Origin: Elephas maximus indicus
Lineage: Eukaryota > Chordata > Mammalia > Proboscidea > Elephantidae
Assembly: GCF_024166365.1 (NCBI RefSeq)
Contig: NC_064827.1
Coordinates: 49,566,635-49,630,634, forward strand
DNA length: 64,000 nucleotides
Direction of reading: 5' to 3'
Shown: in pieces, positions 22,141-34,335 of the stretch
Layout: every line of letters starts with the position of its first letter
Numbering within the stretch: the stretch's first letter is position 1
Position numbers and translations under genes: made by a program
Notes under the pieces: model-generated
Databases searched by the model: none
Seen by the model: only the letters and a program-made list of their open reading frames with translations
What the model was told of the DNA's origin: nothing

Positions 22141-22369
22141 AGGAGCCCTGGTGGCACAGTGGTTAAGCACTCTGCTGCTAACTGAAAGGTGAGTGGTTAG
22201 AATCCAGCAGCTGTTCCACAGGAGAAAGATGTGGCAGTCTGCTCCCATAAAGATCACAGCCTTGGAAACCCTTTGGACCATTTCTTCTGTCCTGTGGGGT
22301 CACCGTGAGCCGGAATCAACTCAACGGCAACAGATTTGGTTTGCTTTTGTTTTTGTTTTTGTTCTTTTG
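22141..22369 (+). mobile_element. AfroSINE, long form
   Basis: Plus strand: 'aggagccctggtggcacagt', then the long-form block 'ggagaaagatgtggcagtct', then 'gagccggaatcaactcaacg' and a T/G tail. Flanked by agcaaggtcaca / agcaaggccaca (22129-22140, 22370-22381; 11/12). A good reference copy for the ancestral form. Confidence 0.93.
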
Positions 22370-22544
22370 AGCAAGGCCACACCAGGGAAAAATGGTGGCA
22401 GATGTCCACATGGTTGCCATCTTTGCCCTAAACAAATTCTGCAATTACCTACATGATTAGGAAGTAAAATACATGCACACATTTATACACACATACCATT
22501 ACGAGTGTATTTCTTCATGCTATTAATCATGTAAATAAAAGCAG

Positions 22545-23060
22545 CATTAATGTAAACTATTTTATATAATCATTCAACAAAGACATTTAAGAACGCATTT
22601 AAGAAACCCATTTTTATGTATCCATTTAACAAACTAAGTCACAATTAACATGGACCACACTTCGTTCTAGGCACCTGAAGACAGAGAATAAGAACTAGCT
22701 CATACCCCAACCGGAGAGGGGAGCAGTCACAATCTAGACTAAATGATTTAAAAAAAAATGATCACCATACATTTTCTCTAGTGGAGAAATGTACAAAGTA
22801 CTAAGGAGACACAGAAAAGGAACAATTAACTCTTGAGGTAACTCATAAAATTTTCTCAAAGGAGGTGACATTTGGTTTTGGTCTTGAAAGACAGATAGGC
22901 ATTTGTCAAGTGAGAAAATTGGAAAACGCATTGCATTCATTCATCAATTCGTCAACAAATAGGGTCTTTTGGTTGTGCTAGGATCTGTGTAAACTGCTGG
23001 GAATAAAACAAATGCCAAGTCATACAGACCCTCCAGGAGCAGCAGCCTAGAAGTTGGAGG
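22545..23060 (-). mobile_element. L2 LINE fossil (reverse)
   Basis: 'tcattcaacaaagacattta', 'ttctaggcacctgaagacag', 'ggaggtgacatttggttttg', 'cttgaaagacagataggcat' and later 'aactgctgggaataaaac' follow reverse L2 3'-region order, perhaps two overlapping pieces. Edges approximate. Confidence 0.65.
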
Positions 23061-23109
23061 CAGATGAGTAGGGTGCAATAAAGAATCAGCATTGGAGTGA
23101 AATGGGAAT

Positions 23110-23650
23110 GGGGGTTACGATACAAAAGGATATCACAGCAATTGTACTTCTAGATATTTTCTTAAGAGAAATGAAAATATATGCTTACATAAAACATTGT
23201 GTAAAAATGTCCATAGCAGCTTTATTTACAATAGCCAAAAACTGGAAACAACCCAGATGTCTATCAGCAAAGGAACAGGTATTTTAAAAACAAACAAAAA
23301 TTGTAGTATAGCCAAAGAATGGAATATTACTCAGCAATAAAAAGGAATGAACTACTGACACATACAACATGAGTTAATCTCAAAACATGCTGAGCTAAAG
23401 AAACAAAATGCAAAAGAGTATATATTATATGATTGCATTTATAAAAAATTCTGGAATAGATCAAATCAATCTATAGCGATAGAAATCAGATCAGTGGTTG
23501 TTTAGGGGGTGGAGTAGGTATGGTGATGGACTGGGAAGAGGCATGAGGGAGCTTTCTGGGGTGATGAAGCTATTTTGTCTTGATATGCATTCATCAAAAC
23601 TGACTGATGTAAAAATCAGAGCATTTCCACTGTATGTAAATTATGTTTTT
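23110..23650 (+). mobile_element. Old L1, ORF2 C-terminus and 3' UTR
   Basis: 'gtccatagcagctttattta', 'aacccagatgtctatcagc', 'ggaatattactcagcaataa' are the last ORF2 codons in L1. The 3' UTR-like part continues with 'agtggttgtttagggggtgg'. Degraded. Confidence 0.85.
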
Positions 23651-23787
23651 TTTGTTTCTTTTTTTTATGAGCCACAACAATTCACATTTAATTGGCTTTC
23701 GATCTTTTACAATTACAATGTTGCAATATAGATTTATTGAATAATTTGATATGTTTGCATGTTTTAAACAAAAACTTTTAAAAAAAA

Positions 23788-23866
23788 GTTGATGTCAAAT
23801 TGATTCCGAATCATGGACATCCCATGTGTTACAGAGTAGAACTTCTCTATAAGGTTATATGTCAGT
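23788..23866 (-). mobile_element. AfroSINE fragment
   Basis: Complement matches the SINE tail and adjoining body ('gatgtcaaattgattccgaa', 'gttacagagtagaactt'). The tRNA-like head is missing. Confidence 0.65.
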
Positions 23867-24108
23867 TTTTTGAAAAACATTAATAAGTGCTGTTGCTAAA
23901 GGATTAGATTTCAGACAGTTTCTCCCTAGGCATAATTTATAAAAATGTAACCTTTTCCTAAAGTGCTGGCTCTGCATTGGCTTTTGATTCTCCTTATATT
24001 TCAATGAACCTTTGAGTGGTCAACCGTATCTACCTGAATCATTGGTTTCAGACACTGGAAGGAGTGGGGAGGGAAAGGAGAATTGCAGAAGAAGCTGTGT
24101 ACACAGGG

Positions 24109-24491
24109 TGTTTTAGTTATCTAGTGCTGCTGCAACAGAAATACCACCAGTGGATGGCTTTAACAAAGAGAAACTTATTCTTTCTCAGTGTAGGAGGCTA
24201 GAAGTCCAAATTCAGGGTGCCAGCTCCAGGGGAAGGCTTTCTCTGTCAGCTCTAGGGAAGGTCCCTGTCATCAATCTTCCCTGATCTAGGAGCTTCTCTG
24301 AGCAAGGACCCCATGCCAAAGAACACACTATTCTGGCTCTGCTTTCTGGGTGTTAGTAGGTCCCCTGTCACTCTGCTCTCTTCTCTCTTTTATATCTCAA
24401 AAGAGGTTGACTCAAGATACAATCTAATCTTGGAGATTGAGTCCTTCTTCATTAACATAACTGCCTCTAACCCTGCCTCATTAACATCATT
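24109..24491 (-). mobile_element. MaLR-like LTR, 3' part (split by RTE)
   Basis: Begins TG on the plus strand after caggg (24104-24108), giving the LTR's CA end in reverse. 'ctgctgcaacagaaatacca' and 'ggaggctagaagtccaaatt' are in the usual reverse MaLR order. The other LTR part is at 27640-27780; together they make about 512 bp. Confidence 0.88.
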
Positions 24492-27400
24492 ATTGTTGTT
24501 AGGTGCAGCCGGTTCCGACTCATAGTGAGTGACCCTATGCACAACAGAACAAAACACTGCCCAGTCCTGCACCTTCCTCACATTTGTTTCTATGCTTGAG
24601 CCCACTGTTGCCGCCACTGTGTCAATCCATCTCATTGAGGGTCTTCCTCTTTTTCACTGACCCTCTAATTCACCAAGCACGATGTCCTTCTCCAGGGACT
24701 GATCCCTCCTGATAACCTGACCAAAGTATGTGAGATGTAGTCTCACCATCCTTGCTTCTAAGGAACATTCTGGTTGTACTTCTTCCATGACAGATTTGTT
24801 TGTTCTTTTGGCAGCCTATGGTATATTCAATATACTTTGTCAACACCACAATTCAAAGGCGTCAATTCTTCTTCAGTCTTCCTTATTCGTTGTCCAGCTT
24901 TCACATGCATATGAGGCAACTGAAAACACCATAGCTTGGGTCAGGCACACCTTAGTCCCCAAGGTGACATCTTTGTTTTCCAACATTTTAAAGAGGCCTC
25001 TTACAGCAGATTTGCCCAATGCAATGTGTCTTTTGGTTTCTTGACTGCTGCTTCCATGGGTGTTGATTGTGGATCCAAGTAAAATGAAATCCTGAACAAC
25101 TTCAATCTTTTCTCCATTTATCATGATGTTGCAGTTGTGAGGATTTTTGTTTTCTTTATGTTGAGGTGTAATCCATACTGAAGGCTGTGGTCTCTAATCT
25201 TCATCAGTAAGTGCTTCAAGTCCTCTTTGCTTTCAGCAAGCAAGGTTGTGTCATCTGCATAACACAGGTTGTTAATGAGTCTTCCTCCAATCCTGATGCC
25301 CCATTTTTCTTCATATAGTCCAGCTTCTTGGACTATATGATACATATATGTATATGTATATGATACAGATACAGACTGAATAAATATGGTAAAAGGATAC
25401 AATCCTGACAGACACCTTTCCTGACTTAAAACTATGAAGTATCCCCTTGTTCTGTTTGAAAGACTGCCTCTTGATCCATGTATAGATTCCCCATGAGCAC
25501 GATTAAGTGTTTTGGAATCCCCGTTCTCTGCAATGTTATCCATAATTTGTTATGATCCACAGAGTCCAATGCCTTAGCATCGTCAATAAAACACAGGTAA
25601 ACATCTTTCTGGTATTCTCTACTTTCAGCCAGGATCCACCTGACATCAGCAATGACATCCCTGGTTGCACGTCCTCTTCTGAAGCTGGCCTGAATTTCTA
25701 ACAGTTCTCTGTTGATATACTGCTGCAGCCACTTTTGAATGATCTTCAGCAAAATTTTGCTGGCATGTGATATTAATGATATTGTTCTATAATTTCCAAA
25801 CTCAGTTAGATCATCTTTCTTGGGAATAGGCATAAATATGGATCTCTTCCAGTCGGTTGGCCAGGTAGCTGTCTTCCATATATTTTGGCATAGATGAGTG
25901 AGCATTTCCAGCACTGCATCCGTCTGTTGAAACATCTCAATTGGTGTTCCGTCAATTCCTGGAGCCTTGTTTTTTGCCAATGCTTTCAGTGCAGCTTGGA
26001 CTTGTTCCTTCAGTACCATCAGTTCCTGATCATATGTTACCTCCTGAAATGGTTGAACATCCACCAATTCTTTTTGGTATAGTGACTCTGTGTATTCTTT
26101 CCATTTTCTTTTGTTGTTTCCTGCATCATTTAATATCTTCCCTATAGAATCCTTCAGTATTGAAACTCAAGGCTTGAATTTTTTCTTCAGTTCTTTCAGC
26201 TTGAGAAATGCTGAATGTGTTCTTCTCTTTTGGTTTTCTATTTCCAGCTCATGTCATCTATTTCCAGTACATGTCAACATAATACTTTGTCTTCTCTAAC
26301 CACCCTTTGAAATCTTGTTCAGTTCTTTAATTTCATTATTTTTTCCTTTTGCTTTAGCTACTCGACATTCAAAAGCAAGTTTTAGAGTCTCTGTGACATC
26401 CATTTAGGCCTTTTCTTTCTCTTCTGTCTTTTTAATGACCTCTTCCTTTCTTCATGGATGATGTCCTTTATGTCATTCCACTACTCGTCTGGTCTTCGGT
26501 CACTAGTGTTCAACACATCAAATCTATTCTTGAGATGGTCTCTAAATTCACGTGGGATATACTCAAGGTCGTACTTTGGCTCTCGTGGACTTGTTCTAAT
26601 TTTCTTCAGTTTCAACTTGAATTTGCATATGAGTAATTGATGGTCTGATCCACAGTCAGCCCCTGGCCTTGTTTTAACTGATAATATTGAGCTTTTCCAT
26701 CATCTCTTTCTACAGATGTAGTTGATTTGATTCCTCTGTATTTCATCTGACGAGGTCCATGTGTCTAGTCTCAGTTTATGTTGGTGAAAAAAGGTATTTG
26801 CAAGGAAGCAGTCACTGGTCTTGCAAAATTTAGTCGTGTGATCTCCGGCATAGTTTCTATCATCAAGGCCATATTTTCCAACTACTGATCCTCCTTCTTT
26901 GTTTCCAACTTTTGCATTCCAATCACCAGGAATTATCAGTGCATCTTGATTGCATGTTTGATCAATTTCAGATCACAGAAGCTGGTAAAAATTTTTAATT
27001 TCTTCATCTTTGGCCTTAATGGCTGGTGCATAAATTTGAATATAGTTGTATTAACTAGTCTTCCTTGTAGGCATATGGATGTTATCCTATCACTGACAGT
27101 GTTGTACTTCAGGATAGGTCTTGAAATGTTCTTTTGACCATGAACACAACGCCATTCCTCTTCAAGTTGTCATTCCTGGCATAGTAACCCATATGATAGT
27201 CTGATTCGAAAGGACCAATACCAGTCCATTTCAGCTTACTAATGCCTAGGATATTGATCTTTATTCATTCCATTTCATGGTTGACAATTTCCCATTTTCC
27301 TAGATTCATACTTCATATATTTCACATTCCAATTATTAATGGATGTTTGCAGCTGTTTCTTCTCATTTTGAGCTGTGCCACGTCAGCAAATGAAGGTCCT

Positions 27401-27639
27401 GAAAGCTTTACTCTATCCACGTCATTAAGGTCGACTCTACTTTGAGGAGGCAGCTCTTCCCCAGTCATCTTTTGAGTGCCTTACAACCTGGGGGGCTCAT
27501 CTTCCAGCACTATATCAGACAATGTTCCATGGCTATTCATAAGGTTTTCATTAGCTACTTCCTTTTGGAAGTAGACTGCCAGGTCCTTCTTCCTAGTCTC
27601 TCTTAGTCTGGAAGCTCAGCTGAAACCTATGCTACTGGT
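24492..27639 (-). mobile_element. RTE-type LINE, near full length
   Basis: A 3,148-bp minus-strand insert into the MaLR-like LTR, bounded by a perfect 12-bp duplication attaacatcatt (24480-24491, 27640-27651). From 5' (right) to 3' (left): 5' region (27470-27639), decayed apurinic-like endonuclease region (about 26100-27450), reverse transcriptase (about 24870-26070), and a 3' end with 'gttgttaggtgcagcc' at 24495. The internally deleted copies at 48817 and 62761 extend about 100 bp further 5', so this copy is slightly 5'-truncated. RTE elements use one ORF with endonuclease and RT. Confidence 0.92.
24873..26067 (-). pseudogene. RTE reverse transcriptase ORF, frameshifted
   Basis: Three overlapping minus-strand frames (25432-26067, 25121-25543, 24873-25124) together cover an RTE reverse transcriptase. 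Seen in order: KNKAPGIDGTPIEMF (fingers), NYRTISLISHASKILLKII, CFIDDAKALDSVDHNKL (first catalytic Asp region), then NLCYADDTTLLAES (YADD active site) and the C-terminal GSTINTHGSSSQETK. Frameshifts near 25440-25540 and 25120 break it, so no full protein is possible. The endonuclease upstream is also broken. Confidence 0.9.
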
Positions 27640-27780
27640 ATTAACATCATTGAGGCAGGATTTACAACACAAAGGAAAATCACATCAGATTACAAAATGG
27701 TGGGTAATCACACAATACTAGGAATCATGGCCTAGCCAAGCTGTCGCACATTTTGGGGGGACACAATTCAATCCATAACA
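27640..27780 (-). mobile_element. MaLR-like LTR, 5' part (split by RTE)
   Basis: Complement starts TGTTATGGATTGAATTGTGT, almost identical to the start of the LTR at 8647. The right flank is caggg (27781-27785), matching 24104-24108: a 5-bp duplication framing the LTR plus the nested RTE. Confidence 0.9.
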
Positions 27781-27785
27781 CAGGG

Positions 27786-29713
27786 TTTGACAAATCAGGG
27801 GACACGACAAGGAAAACAAAATTTTTACCCTTCCTCTCCTACTATGAGCCAATGGTCCAGAGCTGACTGGCCAGATACAAAACCACATAAAACAGATTAT
27901 CAGGGAGTGATCCTTCATACCCACTCCCTCCAGGCATACATGTAGAGGGGCAATGAGGATATCTTGCTTTATGTTTTCAACTAACCATAAATTGAACAAA
28001 GTATCCAATTCATTGACTATATTCCATTTTGACTTTAAAATCTTAACTTTGAATTTAATCTTGGCTGGATGAAATCACCTGAGCTTTGGTTTCACAAAAG
28101 GCATTCCAAACAGGAGTACATGATTGACTTTCACTTAAAGCTTTGTCTTGCAAGTGCATTAAGTCATTGGTGCCAGGTTCAAGTTGATTTTATGTCCAAA
28201 AATAACCACTTTGGCCCCTAATGCCTAACAATAAAAAAAAAAAAAATAGCTGGCACAAATGTAGCATGCTACCATCCTTCAAAACTAAAGGCTTTGGGTA
28301 TAACTGTAAACTGATTTTAAAAAGTTTTAGCAGAGAAAGTCAATAACTTCATTTTTAATGTGCTTGTTCAATGCTGAGGCAAGTGTTACTGGATTTTCTA
28401 GACACTGGGAATAAGAATGGAAGTTTGGTGTACTTTTGTCACAAGAACACACTGATTTCTCAAATACAGAAGCAGATTACTTATTAATTTTTTAGGATAA
28501 AAACAAAGCATCTTGATGATTTTAAGTCCTTGGTCTATTTATTTATTATTACAAATGGATGGGTCTTGCAGAATCTGAATTTTGGACCACAATATTCACT
28601 ATTAAAAGATCCCATTGCTGTCCAGTTGATGGTTTCTCTGCCTGTGACCAGTAAAAGGTGCGACTGGAAGTCTCCAGCCTTCTGGCCAGAATTGGCCTTA
28701 AATTTGCTTTGTATCCATTCCTACACAAGTACCATACCGTGGAAGCATCCATGTTATAGTGACAGCAGCACTACAGCCCTCAGAATAATTGCCTCCCAGG
28801 TTCCACTCTGCACACACCTCCACAGGCACCAAGTACCCAAAACACAGCCATGAACCTAGGGGCCTGTAACATTGAATCAGTGACTTGTTCGCGCTTTCCA
28901 CTTTTTCTACTTTCAAGACAAAGAACAGGAGCAACACTAGAGTGCCAGACCTAGAAATTCTTCTGTGACAAGTTAGGCACCGTGGGAATTAGTACCATGT
29001 ATGGTCTCAGGAGGTCATCCAATTCTCTGTGGGGTTTATGCCCTAGGGAATGTGAATGGGGCCGGAATAACACCTCAGTATAATCAACAGAGAATGTAAG
29101 GAGTCCTTAGAGTCTAGATCTCCAGAGAGAAAGCAGAGCTAAGCGGGTAGGAATGGAGAATCGATAGGCTATCTAAATACACACATAAAAAAAGTCAAGA
29201 ATCTTAGAATTGAAACAGATATTTGGTATCATTTAGGCCAAACTCTGGCCAAATACAATAATGCCTACTCTGATATGCCTAGAAAGACAGTCCATTGGTA
29301 GACCAACTGTAATTGTAATTGCTACTTTAGAGAACACTTAATTTAAACCCTTTTTTCTCAGATTATGCAACTGAGGTCTGAAGACTTGAGGGACTTGACA
29401 TTGAACAGTGAGTTAGTAGCAGGGCAAGAACAGGTTTCTGTCGTCCCACTGACCATAGCAAACATTTAAAACATTTCCTCCACCCTACTCCCCTCCTCTT
29501 TGGTCCTAGATCTGTCTCCAGGGTCAATGTAGACTGTTTATTTCTTTTTCCAAGACAGCCCTCCAAATTTTTCAAGAAAGCTTTATTTCAGCTCCTAAAT
29601 TTTCTCCAAGTCACCTTTCTACTCGAGTCCTTTCAACTTTTCTTTACTTGGCATGATCCTACACCCTTCACCACATTCAGCATTCAATCTCCCTCAGTGT
29701 GTGGACAGTTTCT
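27786..29713. other. Unassigned sequence
   Basis: Largely unrecognised. 28530-28937 is open on both strands, but no domain, splice context or codon pattern is convincing. 29190-29440 vaguely follows an ancient MIR-like SINE ('tttggtatcatttaggccaa', 'gcaactgaggtctgaag'). Confidence 0.5.
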
Positions 29714-29727
29714 TAATTTGGGACAGG

Positions 29728-29933
29728 GAGCCCTTGGTGGCACAGTGGTTAAGCACTTGGCTGCTAAACAAAAGCGGTTCAAATCTACCAGCCACTCAGA
29801 GGGAGAAAGCTGTGGCAATTTGCTTAGTAAAGATTTACAGCCTTGGAAACCCTATGAGGCAGTTCTACTCTGTCCTATATGGTTGCTATGAGTCGAAACT
29901 GACTCAAAAGCAATATTTTTGTTTGTTTGTTTT
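29728..29933 (+). mobile_element. AfroSINE, long form
   Basis: Head 'gagcccttggtggcacagtg', long-form block 'gggagaaagctgtggcaatt', tail 'gagtcgaaactgactcaaaa' then a GTTT-rich end. Flanks taatttgggac and taaatgggac (29714-29724, 29934-29943) are an imperfect duplication. Confidence 0.9.
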
Positions 29934-29988
29934 TAAATGGGACCCAGAGCTGAACACAAAATCCCAGCACTAAAAAAATACAGTGGGG

Positions 29989-32968
29989 AAAATACTTCCT
30001 ATCAAAACCTCTGGGACACAGCAAAAGCCGTGCTCAGAGGCCAATTTATATCGATAAATGCACACATACAAAAAGAAGAAAGAGCTAAAAGCAGAGAACT
30101 GTCCCTACAACTTGAACAAATAGAAAGTGAGCAACAAAAGAACCCATCAGGCACCAGAAGAAAACAAATAATAAAAATTAGAGCTGAACTAAATGAATTA
30201 GAGAACAGAAAAAAAATTGAAAGAATTAACAAAGCCAAAAGCTGGTTCTTTGAAAAAATTAACAAAATTGATAAACCATTGGCTAGACTGACTAAAGTAA
30301 TATAGGAAAGGAAACAAATAACCCGAATAAGAAACGAGAAGGACCACATCACAACAGAACCAAATGAAATTAAAAGAATCATTTCAGATTACTACGAAAA
30401 ATTGTACTCTAACAAATTTGAAAACCTAGAAGAAATGGATGAATTCTTGGAAAAACACTACCTACCTAAACTAACACATTCAGAAGTAGAACAACTAAAT
30501 AGACCCATAACAAAAAAAGAGATTGAAACGGTAATCAAAAAACTCCCAACAAAAAAAAGCCCTTGCCCAGACGGCTTCACTGCAGAGTTCTACCAAACTT
30601 TCAGAGAACACTTAACACCACTACTACTGAAGGTATTTCAAAGCATAGAAAATGACGGAATACTACCCAACTCATTCTATGAAGCCATCATCTCCCTGAT
30701 ACCAAAACCAGGTAAAGATATCACAAAAAAAGAAAATTATACACCTATATCCCTCATGAACATAGATGCAAAAATCCTCAACAAAATTCTAGCCAATAGA
30801 ATCCAACAACACATCAAAAAAATAATTCACCCTGATCAAGTGGGATTTATACCAGGTATGCAAGGTTGGTTTAATATCAGAAAAACCATTAATGTAATCC
30901 ATCACATAAATAAAACAAAAGACAAAAACCACATGATCTTATCAATTGATGCAGAAAAGGCATTTGACAAAGTCCAACACCCATTTATGATAAAAACTCT
31001 CACCAAAATAGGAATTGAAGAAAAATTCCTCAACATAATAAAGGGCATCTATGCAAAGCCAACAGCCAATATCACTCTAAATGGAGAGAACCTGAAAGCA
31101 TTTCCCTTGAGAACGGGAACCAGACAAGGATGCCCTTTATCACGGCTCTTATTCAACATCATACTTGAAGTCCTAGCCAGGGCAATTAGGCTAGACAAAG
31201 AAATAAAGGGTATCCGGATTGGCAAGGAGGAAGTAAAGTTATCACTATTTGCAGATGACATGATCTTATACACAGAAAACCCTAAGGAATCCTCCAGAAA
31301 ACTACTGAAACTAATAGAAGAATTTGGCAGAGTCTCAGGTTATAAAATAAACATACAAAAATCACTTGGATTCCTCTACATCAACAAAAAGAACATTGAA
31401 GAGGAAATAACCAAATCAATACCATTCACAGTAGCCCCCAAGAAGATAAAATACTTAGGAATAAATCTTACCAAGGATGTAAAAGACCTATACAAAGAAA
31501 ACTACAAAGCTCTACTATAAGAAATTCAAAACGACATACTTAAGTGGAAAAACATACCTTGCTCATGGATAGGAAGACTTAACATAGTAAAAATGTCTAT
31601 TCTTCCAAAAGCCATCTATACATATAACGCACTTCCGATCCAAATTCCAATGTCATATTTTAAGGGGATAGAGAAACAAATCACCAATTTCATATGGAAG
31701 GGAAAGAAGCCTCGGACAAGCAAAGCATTACTGAAAAAGAAGAAGAAAGTGGGAGGCCTCACTCTACCTGATTTCAGAACCTATTATACAGCCACAGTAG
31801 TCAAAACAGCCTGGTACTGGTACAACAACAGGCACATAGACCAATGGAACAGAATTGAGAACCCAGATATAAATCCACCCACGTATGAGCAGCTGATATT
31901 TGACAAAGGACCAGTGTCAGTTAATTGGGGAAAAGATAGTCTTTTTAACAAATGGTGCTGGCATAACTGGATATCCATTTGCAAAAGAATGAAACAGGAC
32001 CCATACCTCACACCATGTACAAAAACTAACTCCAAGTGGATCAAAGACCTAAACATAAAGACTAAAACGATAAAGATCATGGAAGAAAAAATAGGGACAA
32101 CCCTAGGAGCCCTAATACAAGGCATAAACAGAATACAAAACATTACCAAAAATGACGAAGAGAAACCCAATAACTGGGAGCTCCTAAAAATCAAACACCT
32201 ATGCTCATCTAAAGACTTCACCAAAAGAGTAAAAAGACCACCTACAGACTGGGAAAGAATTTTCAGGTATGACATCTCCGACCAGTGCCTGATCTCTAAA
32301 ATCTACATGATTTTGCCAAAACTCAACCACAAAAAGACAAACAACCCAATCAAGAAGTGGGCAAAGGATATGAACACACATTTCACTAAAGAAGATATTC
32401 AGGCAGCCAACAGATACATGAGAAAATGCTCACAATCATTAGCCATTAGAGAAATGCAAATTAAAACTACGATGAGATTCCATCTCACACCAACAAGGCT
32501 GGCATTAATCCAAAAAACACAAAATAATAAATGTTGGAGAGGCTGCAAAGAGATTGGAACTCTTATACACTGCTGGTGGGAATGTAAAATGGTACAACCA
32601 CTTTGGAAATCTATCTGGCATTATCTTAAACAATTAGAAATAGAACTACCATACAACCCAGAAATCCCACTCCTCGGAATATACCCTAGAGATACAAGAG
32701 CCTTTGCACAAACAGATATATGCACACCCATGTTTATTGCAGCTCTGTTTACAATAGCAAAAAACTGGAAGCAACCAAGGTGTCCATCAACGGGTGAATG
32801 GGTAAATAAATTGTGGTATATTCACACAATGGAATACTACGCATCGATAAAGAACAGTGAGGAATCTCTGAAACATTTCATAACATGGAGGAACCTGGAA
32901 GGCATTATGCTGAGCAAAATTAGTCAGAGGCAAAAGGACAAATATTGTATAAGACCACTATTATAAGA
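29989..32968 (+). pseudogene. L1 ORF2 (RT and C-terminal domain), two stop codons
   Basis: All coding pieces (to 30305, 30402-31520, 31593-32966) lie in one frame; only TAG at 30303-30305 and TAA at 31518-31520 interrupt almost 3 kb, and no frameshift is seen. Domains: linker (ENTSYQNLWDTAKAVLRGQF at the start), RT with [14 protein letters not shown] (near 30840), [11 protein letters not shown] (first catalytic Asp at 30948), GTRQGCPLS (about 31113) and FADD (31248-31259), then a C-terminal domain with a Cys-rich motif C-X3-C-X7-H-X4-C (CWRGCKEIG...HCWWEC, about 32530-32595). The endonuclease and ORF1 are absent because of 5' truncation. In life, ORF2p nicks DNA and primes reverse transcription on target DNA. 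This copy cannot act alone. Confidence 0.93.
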
Positions 32969-33016
32969 TCTTGAGAAATAGTAAAAACTGAGAAGAACAC
33001 ATACTTTTGTGGTTAC

Positions 33017-33050
33017 GAAGGGGGGAGGGAGGGAGGGAGGGAAGGAGAGG
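33017..33050 (+). repeat. G-rich polypurine tract in L1 3' UTR
   Basis: Runs of at least four GGG blocks separated by single A (ggggggagggagggagggag type), a canonical G-quadruplex-capable pattern. L1 3' UTRs of several mammals are known to carry such tracts. Confidence 0.8.
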
Positions 33051-34074
33051 GTTTTTTATTGATTAATCAGTAGATAAGAACTGCTTTGGGTGAAGGGAAA
33101 GACAACACTCAATACATGGAAGGTCAGCTCAATTGGACTGGACCAAAAGCAAAGAAGTTTCCAGGATAAAATGAATGCTTCAAAGGTCAGCGGAGCAGGG
33201 GCAGGGGTCTGGGGAACATGGTTTGAGGGGACTTCTAAGTCAATTGGCAAAATAATTCTATTATGAAAACATTCTGCATCCCACTTTGAAATATGGCGTC
33301 TGGGGTCTTAAATGCTAACAAGCGGCCATCTAAGATGCATCAATTGGTCTCAACCCACCTGGAGCAAAGGAAAATGAAGAACACCAAGCTCACATGACAA
33401 CTAAGAGCCCAAGAGACAGAAAGGGCCACATGAACCAGAGACCTACATCATCCTGAGACCAGAAGAACTAGTTGGTGCCCGGCCACAATCGATGACTGCC
33501 CTGACAGGGAGCACAACAGAGAACTCCTGAGGGAACAGGAGATCAGTGGGATGCAGACCCCAAATTCTCATAAAAAGACCATACTTAATGGTCTGACTGA
33601 GACTAGAGGAATCCCGGCGGCCATGCTCCCCAGACCTTCTGTCGGCACAGGACAGGAACCATCCCCGAAGACAACTCATCAGACATGAAAGGGACTGGTC
33701 AGCGGGTGGGAGAGAGATGCTGATGAAGAGTGAGCTAATTATATCAGGTGGACACTTGAGAGTGTGTTGGCAACTCTCGTCTTGAGAGGGGATGGGAGGA
33801 TAGAGAGAGAGGGAAGCTGGCAAAATTGTCACGAAAGGAGAGACTGAAAGGGCTGACTCAATAGGAGAAAGTGGGAGTACGGAGAAAGATGTATGTAAAC
33901 TTAAATGTGACAGACTGATTAGATTTGTAAACGTTCACTTGAAGCTTAATAAAAGTTAATTAAAAAAAAATACAGTGGGGCATAAGCTTCCTTTGATCTT
34001 CACTCCTCACTCCTACCCCAAGATGCATTATTGTGTCTTTTTTAGCAACCAGGTAACACTGTTGAACTTATAAT

Positions 34075-34335
34075 AACAGTTGCATCTATTGAACACTTAT
34101 TATGTGTCAGGCATTGCTCTAAGTGCCTTGCAGGTACTATTTAATTCATTTACCTATTTAATTCATTCAACAACCCTATGAGGTTAAAACCAATATTTAT
34201 ATCTTCATTTTATGTGTAAGGAAAATGAAAAAGAACGTACCCAAGATCACACAGCTAGTAAATGGCAGAGCCAGGATTTCGGTCAAGGCAGATGGCTCCA
34301 AAACCTGTACTCTTCACTTTATGCCACAGTTAACA
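34075..34335 (-). mobile_element. MIR fossil (reverse)
   Basis: Well-preserved reverse MIR order: 'attgaacacttattatgtgt', 'gcattgctctaagtgccttg', 'ccctatgaggttaaaacc', 'gatcacacagctagtaaatg', 'gcagagccaggatttcgg'. Confidence 0.88.

Larger units (their letters stand above)
29989..33963 (+). mobile_element. L1 LINE, 5'-truncated, young
   Basis: About 3,975 bp, starting inside ORF2 between endonuclease and RT, through the ORF2 end (32968), a 3' UTR with a G-rich polypurine tract (33020-33050), AATAAA near 33948 and an A tail. A duplication of 17 bp, aaaaaaatacagtgggg (29972-29988, 33964-33980), frames it and starts with an A run as expected for L1 endonuclease cleavage at T/A-rich sites. The least decayed element in the window. 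Confidence 0.95.

Noticed and set aside
28530-28937. 107-aa plus-strand and 79-aa minus-strand frames
   Set aside because: Both strands are open over the same bases, with no domain, start context or splice signals.
31784-32275. 163-aa minus-strand frame
   Set aside because: Antisense shadow of the L1 ORF2 C-terminal domain; the same occurs at 57505-58122 (205 aa).
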